Assembly (NCBI RefSeq): GCF_040958095.1
Contig: NC_091165.1
Span: 24,558,166 to 24,622,165 of the forward strand
Direction of reading: 5' to 3'
Origin: Procambarus clarkii
Lineage: Eukaryota > Arthropoda > Malacostraca > Decapoda > Cambaridae
DNA: 64,000 nucleotides
In this document: one piece after another, positions 1 to 13,115 of the stretch
How positions within the stretch are numbered: position 1 is the first letter of the stretch
Layout: each line of letters starts with the position of its first letter
The notes under the pieces: model-generated
The model's database searches: none
The model's input: the letters and a program-made list of their open reading frames with translations, nothing else
Told to the model about the DNA's origin: nothing
Program-made: the position numbers and the translations under genes

Positions 1-1080
1 AATATTTTATATTTTTAAAATATAAAATATTTGATCACTCTTCCCAACAGCTTTGAGGCCTGAGTTACAAGTACAACGACGGAACTGATCCATGACGAGA
101 CTTGCTCTCGTAAAAGTCACAGGTAAGAGAGCTTGCCCAACTGTGTGTGTGTGTAGGGACCCATAAAATGTCTTATAGTTATAAGACCAAGATATATAAG
201 AGAAGCGCCACCGTGACCTGGTGAAAGGGAGACTAAGGGGAAAGTAAGGGGGGGGGGGGGAAGGCTTTATATATGTTCTCGAAGTTTACAACACTAAGAT
301 CTGTAGCAATCTTCCACTCTTCTCGGATGATATGATGCAGTTTCTTGACTGCTTGAACTCAAGAGTTCTTGCTTTATATAAGCCTATTTTTAGTGCATGT
401 GCAAACAAATCACATTAACGTTATGAGAAAAATCAGTTGGCGATGTAAGGAGAATGTGCTTGTGAGTATGCCGAGCACAGGCTCGAATCCTCCTCATTTC
501 TACTGATTTAATCAGTATTTTTAACACAAATCACGCTCTTTAGTTATGTAGACCTTGTCTTCACCTGTGCTTTATTTTTGACAAGTTGAGGTTATAGCAT
601 TCAGTTTTTAATAAATATAATTTGTCATTAATCAATAAATTACGAATGTTTGAATTGCTGAAGAACAGCTATGTTTTGGCTGTCAGCCTGATGCCATAAC
701 GAGTTCCATAATATTTAGGATGATCCGAGCATTGATATTACTGTGCAAAGATAATTTCTCAATAATAGTCACCTGTGGCACCCCTCGTCTGACAGGTTAC
801 TTATGAGGGAGGTACAGCGAAGTGCTTACTTACTAACTTACTAACTTACTTACCGAGTGCTTACTAAAGGCCCAGCTCAGTCTGGGATTTTATCTCTCAA
901 CTTCTGATAAGACAGCTGATAGAAGCTCCAAACTGAAGTCGAATTCTCCATGCTGGATGTAATGGGAGTTGAGTATTGTTCGTCTCATTCACTTCTCGAT
1001 AACGCGTCATCTTATATCAAAATGTTAATTACTTTATGAGGTAACCTACAGTAATGTTTGAAAATATTGTTGACAATTGC
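1..1080. other. Intergenic, no gene recognised
   Basis: No exon-like or element-like sequence was recognised. Visible features are a short AT palindrome at the very start, a run of G near 249-261, and a short (ACTT)n stretch near 825-853. Confidence 0.5.
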
Positions 1081-1084
1081 AGGC

Positions 1085-1250
1085 GATGAGTCACAATAAT
1101 GTGGCTAAAGTGAGTTGACCAGACCACACACTAGAAGGTGAAGGGACGACGACGTTTCAGTCCGTCCTGGACCATTCTCAAGACAATCGACTTTAGAATG
1201 GTCCAGGACGGACCGAAACGTCGTCGTCCCTTCACCTTCTAATTGTTGAC
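1085..1250. repeat. Fold-back repeat, family F, copy 1
   Basis: A long imperfect inverted repeat: the arm starting near 1133 (AGAAGGTGAAGGGACGACGA) returns in reverse complement at about 1190-1240, with a short spacer containing ATCGACTTTAG. It is preceded by a flank with GATGAGTCACAATAA and GTGGCTAAAG. The same flank and arms recur at about 29.74, 45.49 and 48.5 kb, so this is an interspersed family and not a chance hairpin. No coding capacity. Confidence 0.75.
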
Positions 1251-1740
1251 AATTGTTGGGTGTTTTGTTTTGCTTGTATTCACAACTATGACAAATGTGG
1301 GCTGACAAGGCCATTGTGCACAGCTACGACCCTTATGCTCAGCAACCTTTGTGTACTCTGGTGGAAGTAGCAAGGAGTAACTTTCTAAGCAATATAACAA
1401 TGTAACCTCCAGTAAGCAACCTGACCCTTCACATAATATATCACACTTAACAGCATCGACCAGTCCGTCATAATTGTTAGGTTTTAGGCAGCATTAAAGC
1501 GTCTTAATACTGACGTTTGCTGAACACGGGCCTCGATAGGTTAGGTGGGTTCCTTAGCTTTGAACGTTCTTGGTCAGGCAAAGCCAAAACTGTTTTGTTA
1601 TGAAATGTCAAAATCGTGAGAACCGGCTGAAGAATGGCAGGTAATGATGAAACAGCCAGAGGTGACCTGATGATCACTCTGAACGAGCATGACATATCAG
1701 AATGAAACTTTTGAAGCTCTTTGTGAAGAATGATCCATCA

Positions 1741-2100
1741 CTGTGTACTGGGCATACGATAACCTGGTGGAAATAGGAAAGATATATTCAGGGAGGTATA
1801 CCTGGAGTATATCTGGAGAGGGTTTCGGGAGGTTTTCTTCTGACGGTCTCGCTACATGCAGGTCGGTGTTCAATCCCCGACCGTCCAAGTGGTTGGGTAC
1901 CATTCCTTTCCCCCGTCCTATCCCAAATCCTTATCCTGACCCCTTCCCAGTGCTATATAGTCGTAATGGCTTGGCCCTTCCTCCTCATAGTTCCCTTCCC
2001 TTCCCCGAGCCCGGCCTGAAGCCAGGCTCGACTTGTGATAACTTGGTCCAACAGGCTGTTTCTTGGGGCGGCCCGCTGGCCCACACGATAGGGTAAACCA
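1741..2100 (+). repeat. Composite SINE-like / LINE 3'-end repeat
   Basis: The middle part carries a Pol III B-box-like segment (GTTCAATCCCCGACC near 1868) followed by a body (CCCAAATCCTTATCCTGA near 1923; TATATAGTCGTAATGGCTTG near 1956) that recurs at 26.1 kb. The last 100 bp (GCCCGGCCTGAAGCCAGGCT onward) match the LINE 3' end at 16.6 kb. The block therefore looks like two repeat types joined. A 117-codon open frame across it is a by-product. Confidence 0.6.
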
Positions 2101-2187
2101 GTGTAACCAACAAGTGGTGGAAGTCAGGTATCTACATACACAGCTTTAAGAGTAAACTAACACTGCCCGCAAACACCATACAGGTAG

Positions 2188-2190
<3 letters not shown>

Positions 2191-2275
<85 letters not shown>
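2191..2275. repeat. (GT)n microsatellite
   Basis: An essentially uninterrupted GT dinucleotide tract of about 85 bp. A shorter CA tract follows at 2335-2348. Confidence 0.97.
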
Positions 2276-2280
<5 letters not shown>

Positions 2281-2547
2281 ACTTCATTAGACAACCGGCT
2301 AAAGCTCAATCTGGCGAACACAAAGAGGCGAGCACACACACACACACATAACAACACACACAACACTTCATGAGTAACACTGTAGAACATCAGTGTTGTA
2401 TCACCAGACTCTGGCACCTGTACACAGTTGCGCCCACAGAGTAACCGTGTTGATAAAAATAACTCCGTAACATCACTTACCCAACCCAACTTACTCTTCC
2501 ACCAGGCTAATTAAACAGTATTAAGCTCCCGAAGTCCCACACATTCT

Positions 2548-2648
2548 TCAGCACCGCTCCTGTGCCAGGTAAGTCCACTACGGGCTCACCATAGCCCGTG
2601 CTACTTGGAACTTGTTCCGAGTAGAGGAAACTATAACAACAACATCCC
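2548..2648 (+). repeat. Short interspersed repeat with (AAC)n tail, copy 1
   Basis: Body with GCCAGGTAAGTCCACTACGG and CTCACCATAGCCCGTGCTAC, ending in AACAACAAC. Near-identical copies lie at 7873-7965 and 26683-26775. No Pol III head was seen, so it may be a 5'-truncated SINE. Confidence 0.7.
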
Positions 2649-2767
2649 AAAGTCCGTATAAATACCCTCCTTAAATTGACAAAGAAACCAAAATAATCAC
2701 TATCGTGAGATTTGAGTAACGTGTGTGTGCTGATGAAATGGGTACGGATACATTTGGATACATCTGG

Positions 2768-3003
2768 AGGTTATCTTGAGATGATTTCGGGGCTTAGTGT
2801 CCCCGCGGCCCGGTCCTCGACCAGGCCTCCACCCCCAGGAAGCAGACTGGGGGTGGAGGTAGCAGCAGCGGTCTAACTCCCAGGTACCTATTTACTGCTA
2901 GGTAACTCCTCATAGTTACCTTCCCTTCCGCCTTCACCGGGGATCGAACCTGGAACCTCAGGACTACGAATCCGAAGCGCTGTCCACTCAGATGTCAGGC
3001 GCC
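2768..3003 (-). mobile_element. tRNA-derived SINE, family 1, copy 1
   Basis: Read on the minus strand it has a B-box (GGTTCGATCCC), a middle section with CCTAGCAGTAAATAGGTACC, then GGAGGCCTGGTCGAGGACCG and a tail ending ATCTCAAGATAACC. Other copies lie at 3158, 21469, 22711 and, degraded, near 39420. Pol III boxes plus a conserved non-coding body are the hallmarks of a tRNA-derived SINE. Confidence 0.8.
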
Positions 3004-3157
3004 AGCTACATACGGATTGGGTTTGGATACATTTTATAATTATAACTTTAATCATTTTGTTTACATAAAATACACTTGAAACATGACACGGTAGAATATT
3101 CGTAAGTATTCGTAGGTGCACAATACAGGAACTAATACTTCAGAGCGTTTCGGGCCT

Positions 3158-3404
3158 ATCTTGAGGTTATCTTGAGATGATTTCGGGGTTTTTAGTGTCC
3201 CCGCGGCCCGGTCCTCGACCAGGCCTCCACCCCCAGGAAGCAGCCTGTGACAGCTGACTAACACCCAGGTACCTATTTTACTGCTAGGTAACAGGGGCAT
3301 AGGGTGAAAGAAACTCTGTCCATTGTTTCTCGCCGGCGCCTGGGATCGAACCAGGACCACAGGATCACAAGCCCAGCGTGCTGTCCGCTCGGCCGACCGG
3401 CTCC
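3158..3404 (-). mobile_element. tRNA-derived SINE, family 1, copy 2
   Basis: A nearly complete copy. On the minus strand the head reads GGTCGGCCGAGCGGACAGCA (A-box region) and later GGTTCGATCCCAGGCGCCGG (B-box), then the conserved body and the ATCTCAAGATAACC tail. The head differs from that of the copy at 22711, while the body is the same. Confidence 0.82.
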
Positions 3405-3776
3405 CTAGCCTAAGACAAGAGCCTTCAGCAGCTGATAGCGTGAGAGACACGTTTAAAGTGAATCACGAGATGTGTGTGGCAAGAGGATATCTTAAGATAC
3501 TAACAAGGTTAGGAAAGGTCGTTGTTTTCTATGAATCTTTTTAAGGGTATCTATTATGTTTAGTATATCACCTATGCACGTAGTTAATAAGTCAATATTG
3601 ACTTTACGAATTTGCGAGAACGGGTTGGAGGGGAGGGGGGAGGTGGAAATAGGAGATTTAGGTACTATAGGCGAGGACGCTGTGAGCAGTGAAGCAGGAT
3701 GGGGTTAGGGTGTCTCACGCTGGCGGTCAGTCAGCCAGTCAGTGAGTATGTGGGCCACTGCTCGCAGTGACCAGAG

Positions 3777-4034
3777 AGCCAGATTCACGAAGCAGTTACG
3801 CAAGTACTTACGAACGTGTACATCTTTTCTCAATCTTTGGCGGGTTTGGTTACATATATTAAACAGTTTATAAGAATAAAATCTTCCCAATCAACTGTTG
3901 TTATTGTTATAAACAGCCTCCTGGTGCTTCGGAGCTCATTAACTGTTGAATAATTGGAAACAAAGCCGCCAAAGATTGAGAAAAGATGTACAGGTTCGTA
4001 AGTGTTAGCGTAACTTCTTCGTGAATCTAGTCCC
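3777..4034. mobile_element. MITE-like element with long terminal inverted repeats, copy 1
   Basis: The two ends are reverse complements over about 65 bp: AGATTCACGAAGCAGTTACG at the left and its counterpart ending GTGAATCTAGTCCC at the right, both containing ACATCTTTTCTCAATCTTTG. There is no coding capacity. Related copies occur at 13116-13379 and, decayed, 21313-21466. The superfamily is not determined. Confidence 0.75.
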
Positions 4035-4151
4035 AGGCTGCTGGCTCGCCCATCAACACATGTACACACACACACACGCACGCACGCACGCAAACCATCC
4101 CCCTACACATGGACACACACACACATGCACGCATATGATCTCTCACGCACC

Positions 4152-4222
4152 TACAAATTTAGAAGATTCAGCAGTATGCCACCAGACTAGTTCCAGAACT
4201 GAGAGGTATGAGCTACGAGTGT
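4152..4222 (+). mobile_element. LINE reverse transcriptase remnant (C-terminal part)
   Basis: A short stretch encodes KIQQYATRLVPELRGMSYE, the linker typical of the C-terminal region of CR1/Jockey-type LINE reverse transcriptases and also seen in the larger LINE pieces of this window. It stops at a G-rich tract. Confidence 0.7.
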
Positions 4223-4340
4223 TGGGGGGGGGGGAAGGCAGAGTGGGGGGGGGGAAGACAGAGGGTGGGGGGGGGAAGGCAGAGTGGGGGGGGGAAGACA
4301 GAGGGTGGGGGGGGGGAAGGCAGAGTGGGGGGGGTGAGGA
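4223..4340 (+). repeat. G-rich short tandem repeat
   Basis: About five units of roughly 20-24 bp built on GGGGGGGAAGRCAGAG with runs of seven to nine G. Run lengths may be uncertain in the assembly. G-quadruplex formation is possible by composition. A C/T-rich stretch with no recognised feature follows to 4730. Confidence 0.85.
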
Positions 4341-4731
4341 AGGCAGGGCAGAAAAGTGCTGCCCAGCAGGATAACAATAAAAATATAAAAAGTGTCTGGT
4401 CAGACAGGTGACCAGTTTAGAAAGTGCCCTCCTCCCCCCCCCTACCCCATCCCACACCAGGCTCTATACACGGTGTTCTGGGTCTGCCCTCTCCACCCCT
4501 CCCATCCTTAGCTTCCTCTTCCCCACCTTCCCGTCTCTCATCCTCACCTCCTCCTGGCCCCCTTTTCCACCTTCGCGTCCTCATGCTGCAATAACCAGTT
4601 TTTCTTCTCCAGATCCTTTGTGTTTACCTCTCACCAACACCTCTCCTCTACTCCTCTCCCTGTGTGCTCTAAACACAGGAAGCTGTAAGCTATTAAACAC
4701 TTAAGACAGACAGAGTAGACAGGCAGGCATA

Positions 4732-6030
4732 TTAAACACTTAAGCTATAAACTATTATATTAATGGTTGCCATGTTATTCCTATCGAACTCCTGTCTAGG
4801 TCTTCTGTCATTTAGTGGAGGGTTGTAAATGACTGCTACTATTATCTTAGGTTCACCCATAGTCATAGTTCCTGTTATGTAGTCTCTGAAACCACCACAG
4901 CCCGGAATTTTCATTTCTTCAAAACTCCAGTCCTTTCTTATCGGCAGGGCCACTCCTCCTCCCCCTCTCCATTCCCTCTCTTTCCTTAATATATAGTAGT
5001 CCTGTGGAAACACTGCATTTGTTATGACGCCTGACAATTTTGTTTCTGCGAGTCCTGTTACATCTGGGTTTTCTTCCTGCACCCTTTCGACCAGTTCACT
5101 TGCTTTATTAGTAATCCCATCAACGTTTGAGTACATTACCTTGAAGCTCACTTTTTTTAAATAAATTTAAATAAAAAAAGTTAATTTCCCCACTGGTGTT
5201 GAAAGCCGTTCCATGGGCAGGGGTTTGGAGGGAGGTGAGGTGGGGGATGGAGGGCTTAGATCTTGCCTAGGCCTGCTTGGGACAGGAAGACCAGGGGATG
5301 GGGAGGTTGGGGGTGCTTGGGGTGAAGGAGGATGTGGGTGGTATGGTGGGCATTGTGTTGGGGAAAGGGAGGGTTTGGGATTTGGGTGGGGTGGTACACC
5401 TAAGGGGTGGCAGGTGGGGGTGTTGCAGTCCCCCTCTGGGGTTCCTGAATTGCTGGTTTGTGGTTCCACACTCCTCTCTGGGATTGTTGGGTTGGAGGCT
5501 GAGGTTCCCTGGCTCCCTTCTCTCTCCCTGCACCTTTTCCTTGCATCTGCTGCCTGCGTTATCTTGACTTTGGTCATGTTCCTCTGAAGGAATACCTCTC
5601 TGTATTCCCTTACACATTGCAGTTGGCCTTTCTTTACTAGAATGTCCTCTTTGGTGGCCTCGTTCCTAAATACTACCTTTATCAATCGATTTTTGTCTTT
5701 GTTGTACTAGCCAAGCCAGAAAACCTTCTCTATACATAGCTCAGCCCCTTCCATTTGTATCTCCTTCAGTTTTCCTAACACTGCAGCTTTGTCCTTAGCC
5801 CTCCACTCTTCCTGTCTGGAACCTTCTTGTTGGTTGCCTGGGCCCGAGTCTGAGGAGAGCATCTTTTTAGGGGTTTTATCTCCCGTGCTGCACTCAGTTA
5901 CATTTGTAGTTTAATTATCGTTTCCCTCAATTCCCCACTGATTTCCCCTCCATGCCCGAGCGATCATCTGCATGTGTAACTCGCTCTGTCCCTCTCCTCC
6001 ACCTGTGTTCTGTCCTACCATCATGCTTGA
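4732..6030 (-). mobile_element. 5' part of a LINE: ORF1-like region and start of the endonuclease
   Basis: On the minus strand, about 6025 to 5167 encodes an ORF1-like protein (MMVGQNTGGGEGQ near the start, then KTPKKMLSSDSG, ENKDKN-like and IKVVFRNEATKEDILVKKGQ) with an in-frame TAG near 5707 and a second stop (TAA) near 5912. A proline-rich C-terminus follows. About 5160 to 4745 then encodes the N-terminal half of an apurinic-type endonuclease: YSNVDGITNKASEL, GLAETKLSG with the catalytic Glu, and AVIYNPP. The endonuclease is cut off at about 4745, and no reverse transcriptase follows. The layout fits a CR1/Jockey-type LINE that kept only its 5' part, so it is broken. Assignment to superfamily is by motif only. 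Confidence 0.75.
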
Positions 6031-6180
6031 TTTCTTATTTGGTACGTAGGGTTAGCGTTAGTCTATAACGGTCAGAGAGACGAAGGTAGAGTGTGTGAGT
6101 GAGATGTATATCTCCACAACGCTTCTTGAAGAACCAGACTAATGGTATACAGCAAGACATTAAAGGGTAAGAAAATATCG

Positions 6181-6262
6181 AGGCTGTACCGATGGAATCG
6201 GTACAGCCTCGGATGGGTTCGAAACCGAACCCAGAATCGGATGGGTTCGATTCTATTGTACA
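6181..6262. repeat. Cluster of two short perfect hairpins
   Basis: AGGCTGTACCGAT and ATCGGTACAGCCT face each other across a 3-base loop (6181-6209). A second hairpin, GGGTTCG-AAA-CCGAACCC, follows at about 6214-6231, and GATGGGTTCGATTC then repeats its arm. Confidence 0.8.
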
Positions 6263-7287
<1,025 letters not shown>

Positions 7288-7689
7288 GGGTGTGGGGTGT
7301 GGAGGGGGGAACAGGTAACTGAGAGGAGAGATAAATGACCCGCCTACCATATAAGATCCATCCATTATTTTTTATTTGCCCTTTCATGCGACATTCCAAG
7401 TAAAGGTGCACTTCTCTACCCTTTCCTGATGTGTACAGCAATATTACCAGCTGTCACACGGGTGAAATTATTAAGACAAAGAGAGAGAGAGAAAATAACG
7501 TAACAAAAAATGGACAAGACTAAGGGAATAATACGACGCAGGCAGGCAACAAGACGCAGCCTGGACCAGTTACTGCTCTCGTTCACCTCCAGTCGCCCCA
7601 AGGCCCACACCAAGAGGGCTGAGTGGGGCTACATGTGCGCACAGGTCTACACGTTTACTGAGTGTGCATCATGTGCATCATGTGCAAAC

Positions 7690-7745
7690 TCCATGTTAGT
7701 GGTTGTACAAGAATGTGAGAACTCTTGTATATATAAATCAATAAA
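7690..7745 (+). mobile_element. SINE family 4 tail fragment
   Basis: TTAGTGGTTGTACAAGAATG followed by AACTCTTGTATATATAAAT matches the 3' end of the fuller copies at 32066-32310 and 49684-49935. Confidence 0.65.
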
Positions 7746-7872
7746 TTTATTTTAGATTTGACTTTAAAGTCAACTCTCCCCCCATCCTGAGACTACGATT
7801 ATCCCGTATTAGTGCCTGTGTGGAATGTGTAAATTTACTTAAATGGCAGGTAGTGACAGTGGAGGGCACATC

Positions 7873-7965
7873 TCCTGTGCCTGGTAAGTCCACTACGGGC
7901 TCACCATAGCCCGTGCTGCTAGGAACTGTTTGTTCCCAGTAGCTGAATCTAAAAACAACAACACC
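7873..7965 (+). repeat. Short interspersed repeat with (AAC)n tail, copy 2
   Basis: Same body as at 2548 (GGTAAGTCCACTACGGGCTC, ACCATAGCCCGTGCTGCT), ending in AACAACAAC. Confidence 0.75.
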
Positions 7966-8390
7966 AAAAGGCAGTGTAGCTCGCTAGCGGGTGGTGGTGG
8001 TGTGTGATCATTCCTATTAGCCAAGACGACCAATAAGAATGCAGAGCAAAAATACACTGTTGAGTTGACTTGAGAAAACTTGCCCTGTATGGAATATATC
8101 TCCCGCTGCATCTGCTCATTTTCTTTCACTTTCCATGTCTACGAAGATGCTTAGGTGTGCTTTATCGAACTGCGTCCTTTTGGGACATGAAAATTGTAAA
8201 CTTTATCAACTTAATTTCTCAAGTTCCTTCCTAAGTGAGGAGCATAATAAAATACAGTAAAGCTCTGTCCGAGGATCAATTATATGACCCATGCACTCAA
8301 ATTCAATAACATTGTATTTATTTATTATACGTATGTACAAATCGTCATGCAAACATTAATTTTCAAAACTGTATAAATACACTAAAAACA

Positions 8391-9030
<640 letters not shown>

Positions 9031-9113
<83 letters not shown>
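9031..9113. repeat. (TA)n microsatellite
   Basis: Uninterrupted TA tract between the telomere-motif MITE and the fold-back repeat fragment at 9113. Confidence 0.97.
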
Positions 9114-9117
<4 letters not shown>

Positions 9118-9222
9118 ACCCTTCTGAAGATGTATTATTAAATACGAAAGTACTTAAGGAAATTCCTGTTTCAATTCTTCCTCCGTGGTCTGACACTGCC
9201 ATATATATATATATATATATAT
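9113..9222 (-). repeat. Fold-back family G fragment between TA tracts
   Basis: Contains CTTCTGAAGATGTATTATTA, CGAAAGTACTTAAGGAAATT and TCCTCCGTGGTCTGACACTG. The reverse complement of this segment occurs at 24950-25068, and its last part forms the palindrome at 19500-19607. It ends in another TA tract (9201-9222). Confidence 0.7.
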
Positions 9223-9617
9223 TTAAATATATAGGTCAATTCACAGTAAATCAAGGGGACGTGACTGTACATTAGCACGCTCGAGAGGGGCCCGGTACTC
9301 GCCTGAGGATGAAAGAAAGAGGAAATAAACAATCTACCCAAGGCAGCTTTAATTATGCAATAGCGTGCCTGTGTTATAAATGCTTCCAGTTGATAAGTTG
9401 TTACGGCATATGGTAAGCGTCGTATATACAGGGTAGAGGTAGAGCACAGGAAGAGGAGTGTAGCAACACCAGGAGAGGTGTGGTACACTCACTTATCGCC
9501 AGGTGAATACCAGGAGATCCCGACGCGTCAGTAAGATGTGAGCCAAGCAGTGTTTAATTTACTATTTTCAGGATCGATCTGTTATCTTTTGGACCCCCCC
9601 ATTCTAACTGTCGGATG
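9223..9617. other. Intergenic, no gene recognised
   Basis: Sequence between TA tracts with no recognised exon or repeat. Confidence 0.4.
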
Positions 9618-9618
9618 T

Positions 9619-9691
<73 letters not shown>
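9618..9691. repeat. (TA)n microsatellite
   Basis: Uninterrupted TA tract of about 74 bp, followed immediately by an inverted fragment of the SINE family 3 tail (GCGAACAAGCCTGAATGGTC). Confidence 0.96.
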
Positions 9692-9694
<3 letters not shown>

Positions 9695-9738
9695 AACAAG
9701 CCTGAATGGTCCCCAGGACAATATGCAACTGAAAACTC

Positions 9739-10237
9739 ATTCAGGCTTGTTCGCATTTGTGTTCCTCACGTATGCCCCAAAGAATGAGGTGATTTGGTAA
9801 AATGCTATGCCCAAGATTACTATCCGAGTGCCGGCGGTGGGGTGGTTCAAATAGCCTCGGCTATCACCTCATTATGTCCGGTCGTGATGGTCAAGTGGAT
9901 TAAGGCGTCTTGTACATACCAGTTGCGTTGCTCCTGGGAGTATGGGTTCGAGTCACTTCTGGGGTGTGAGTTTTCAGTTGCATATTGTCCTGGGGACCAT
10001 TCAGGCTTGTTCGCATTTGTGTTCCTCACGTGTGCCCCAAAGAATGAGGTGATTTGGTAAAATGCTATGCCCAAGATTACTATCCGAGTGCCGGCGGTGG
10101 GGTGGTTCAAATAGCCTCGGCTATCACCTCATTATGTCCGGTCGTGATGGTCAAGTGGATTAAGGCGTCTTGTACATACCAGTTGCGTTGCTCCTGGGAG
10201 TATGGGTTCGAGTCACTTCTGGGGTGTGAGTTTTCAG

Positions 10238-10240
<3 letters not shown>
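9739..10240 (+). mobile_element. Tandem pair of SINE family 3 (260-bp unit)
   Basis: Two head-to-tail copies with a period of 260 bp: TCGCATTTGTGTTCCTCACG occurs at 9751 and again at 10011. Each unit has an A-box-like TGGTCAAGTGGATTAAGGCG and a B-box-like GGGTTCGAGTCAC, suggesting a Leu/Ser-type tRNA origin, then a tail GTGAGTTTTCAGTTGCATAT. The second unit ends at the (TA)n tract. The units differ at only a few positions. A minus-strand copy with a different head is at 11226-11372. Confidence 0.8.
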
Positions 10241-10442
<202 letters not shown>

Positions 10443-10449
10443 GTGTGTA

Positions 10450-11174
10450 ATGTGTGTGTAATTACCTAAGTGTAGTTACAGGATGAGAACTACGCTCGTG
10501 ATGTCCCGTCTTCCCATCACTCTTTTGTCATATAACGCATTGAAACAACTGACGGTCTTGGCCTCCACCACCTTCTCACTTAACTTGTTCCAACCGTCTA
10601 CCACTCTGTTTGCGAAAGTGAATTTTCTTATATTTCTTCGGCATCTTTGTTTAGTTGGTCTAAATCTATGACCTCTTGTTCTTGAAGTTCCAGGTCTCAG
10701 GAAATCTTCCCTATCGATTTTATCAATTCCAGTTACTATTTTGTACGTAGTGATCATATCACCTCTTTTTCTTCTGTCTTCTAGTTTTGGCATATTTGAT
10801 GCCTCTAACCTCTCCTCATAGCTCTTGCCCTTCAGTTCTGGGAGCCACTTAGTAGCATGTCTTTGCACCTTTTCCAGTTTGTTGATGTGCCTCTTAAGAT
10901 ATGGGCACCACACAACCGCTGTATATTCTAGCTTTGGCCTTACAAAAGTCGTAAACAATTTCTTTAGTATTTCGCCATCCATGTATTTAAAAGCAATTCT
11001 GAAGTTAGAAAGCGTGGCATAGGCTCCTCGCACGACGTTCTTTATTTGGTCCTCAGGTGATAGTTCTCTATCTAGAACTACCCCTAGATCTCTTTCTTTA
11101 TCAGACTTCTTTAAAGATTTCTCACATAATTTATAGGTTGTGTGGGGTCTATGTTCTCCTATTCCACATTCCAT
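10450..11174 (-). mobile_element. LINE 3' part: reverse transcriptase C-terminal region
   Basis: A 232-codon open frame on the minus strand (11174 to 10476) encodes the region after the RT catalytic core: DLGVVLDRELSPEDQI, FVRPKLEYTAVVWCPY, the linker KSYEERLEASNMPKLEDRRK, RGDMITTYKIVTGIDKIDRE and FANRVVDGWNKLSEKVVEA. This pattern is typical of CR1/Jockey-type LINEs. The frame is uninterrupted, so the insertion is fairly young, but the element is strongly 5'-truncated. The 3' untranslated end reads CTGTAACTACACTTAGGTAA and runs into AC and TA repeats. A related, more decayed plus-strand copy lies at 56650-57012. Confidence 0.85.
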
Positions 11175-11225
11175 AACATGTCATTTATTCACATTAAATT
11201 CCATTTGCCAAGTGGTGTTCCATAT

Positions 11226-11372
11226 CATATGTGCGAACAAGCTTGAATGGACCCCAAGCCAATATGTAACAGAAAACTCCTCACCCCAGAAGAATTCGAA
11301 CCCAGACAGCCAAGGCTCCATGCACCTCGGCGTATCCAATACTTTAACCGCTAGACCACACTGATTGTTCAA
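11226..11372 (-). mobile_element. SINE family 3, minus-strand copy
   Basis: On the minus strand: GTGGTCTAGCGGTTAAAGTA (A-box region), TGGGTTCGAATTCTTCTGGG (B-box), then GAGGAGTTTTCTGTTACATA and a tail ending CATTCAAGCTTGTTCGCA. The tail matches the unit at 9739, but the tRNA-like head is different. Confidence 0.75.
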
Positions 11373-11469
11373 AGGAAGCTTGTGGAATTGTCACACAGTT
11401 GGAACTGGTGACCGCGTGAACACCGGGTCCCACCACCTAAACTGTACACACACACACACACACACAGTT

Positions 11470-11470
<1 letters not shown>

Positions 11471-11545
<75 letters not shown>

Positions 11546-11612
11546 CACCTATTTGTGCTTGCGGGGGTTGAGCTCTGGCTCTTTGGTCCCGCCTCTCAAC
11601 TGTCAATCAACA
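11471..11612 (+). repeat. (GT)n tract joined to a LINE 3'-end fragment, copy 1
   Basis: A GT tract (11471-11542) passes directly into GTACTCACCTATTTGTGCTT, then GGGGGTTGAGCTCTGGCTCT and CCGCCTCTCAACTGTCAATC. The same fragment next to a GT/CA tract recurs at 13945-14037 and 18122-18200. On the reverse strand it has the look of a LINE 3' untranslated end followed by an (AC)n tail. Confidence 0.75.
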
Positions 11613-11947
11613 ACCGTTCCACGCATTTACGCCTCGGACCGAACAACTGCTTCCTGACAACAGACTCGTCTGCCTCCAGTTCCCAATGTTGTCCTCTCAT
11701 TTTACTGCTTCTGAGTGCATGTGTGTGTTCATCATGAGTGCCTCACGGGTTGTTCATCATGAGTGCCTCACGGGTTGTTCATCATGAGCTATACTGCTCC
11801 CCCTCTCCACTAGGCTCTTGCTACTTGTATCTGACAGCAAATAGATCAATAACCAACCATACCATTACCATCACTACTATCACCAAACTAACCACAATCA
11901 ACGTCAACACACCCACGACTCGCCAGTACAACTACCATCGCTATCTA

Positions 11948-12890
11948 ACAACAACAACCACCACCACCACCACTATCACCATCCCCCCAATACCGCCAAC
12001 GCCACAACTACCAACCTCCAACACAACCACCACCACTATCACCATCCCCCCAATACCGCCAACGCCACAACTACCAACCTCCAGCACAACCACCACCACC
12101 ACCACCACTATCACCATCCCCCCAATACCGCCAACGCCACAACTACCAACCTCCAACACAACCACCACCACTACCACCACTATCACCATCCCCCCAATAC
12201 CGCCAACGCCACAACTACCAACCTCCAACACAACCACCACCACCACCACCACTATCACCATCCCCCCAATACCGCCAACGCCACAACTACCAACCTCCAA
12301 CACAACCACCACCACTACCACCACTATCACCATCCCCCCAATACCGCCAACGCCACAACTACCAACCTCCAACACAACCACCACCACCACCACCACTATC
12401 ACCATCCCCCCAATACCGCCAACGCCACAACTACCAACCTCCAACACAACCACCACCACCACCACCACTATCACCATCCCCCCAATACCGCCAACGCCAC
12501 AACTACCAACCTCCAACACAACCACCACCACTACCACCACTATCACCATCCCCCCAATACCGCCAACGCCACAACTACCAACCTCCAACACAACCACCAC
12601 CACTACCACCACTATCACCATCCCCCCAATACCGCCAACGCCACAACTACCAACCTCCAACACAACCACCACCACTACCACCACTATCACCATCCCCCCA
12701 ATACCGCCAACGCCACAACTACCAACCTCCAACACAACCACCACCACTACCACCACTATCACCATCCCCCCCCAATACCGCCAACGCCACAACTACCAAC
12801 CTCCAACACAACCACCACCACTACCACCACTATCACCATCCCCCCAATACCGCCAACGCCACAGCTACCAACCCCACCACCACCACCACA
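11948..12890. repeat. Minisatellite, 72-bp unit, about 13 copies
   Basis: The word TATCACCATCCCCCCAATAC recurs with spacings of 63 and then mostly 72 bp (for example 12037, 12109, 12181, 12253 and so on to about 12831). Units differ in a few ACC/ACT triplets. Because 72 is a multiple of three, frames stay open on both strands, including a 386-codon frame on the plus strand. I do not call it a gene: composition is simple, several frames are open at once, and there are no splice sites or conserved domain. Confidence 0.93.
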
Positions 12891-13115
12891 GCTACTAATA
12901 ATAGACATGAAGCGGCTGGCTACCATATAAGCATAAGAGCGTTGATGACTATGAAGACTTTCACCTGGTCCAGCAGTGTTGTGGTGTACCGGCAACACCG
13001 CACTCAAACATAATGTGATGATGGTGATGATGATGGTGATGATGATGGAGTAGCGGTGTTGATGGTATAGTGTTACTGATGGTGGTAATGTGTTTATTCA
13101 GGGATATTCCTGCTC

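Noticed and set aside
5213-5587. 124-codon Gly-rich plus-strand frame
   Set aside because: It is the complement of the proline-rich LINE ORF1-like region on the minus strand.
11738-12898. 386-codon Thr/Pro-rich open frame as a mucin-like gene
   Set aside because: It is produced by a 72-bp tandem array open in several frames on both strands, with no splice sites, signal peptide or domain.
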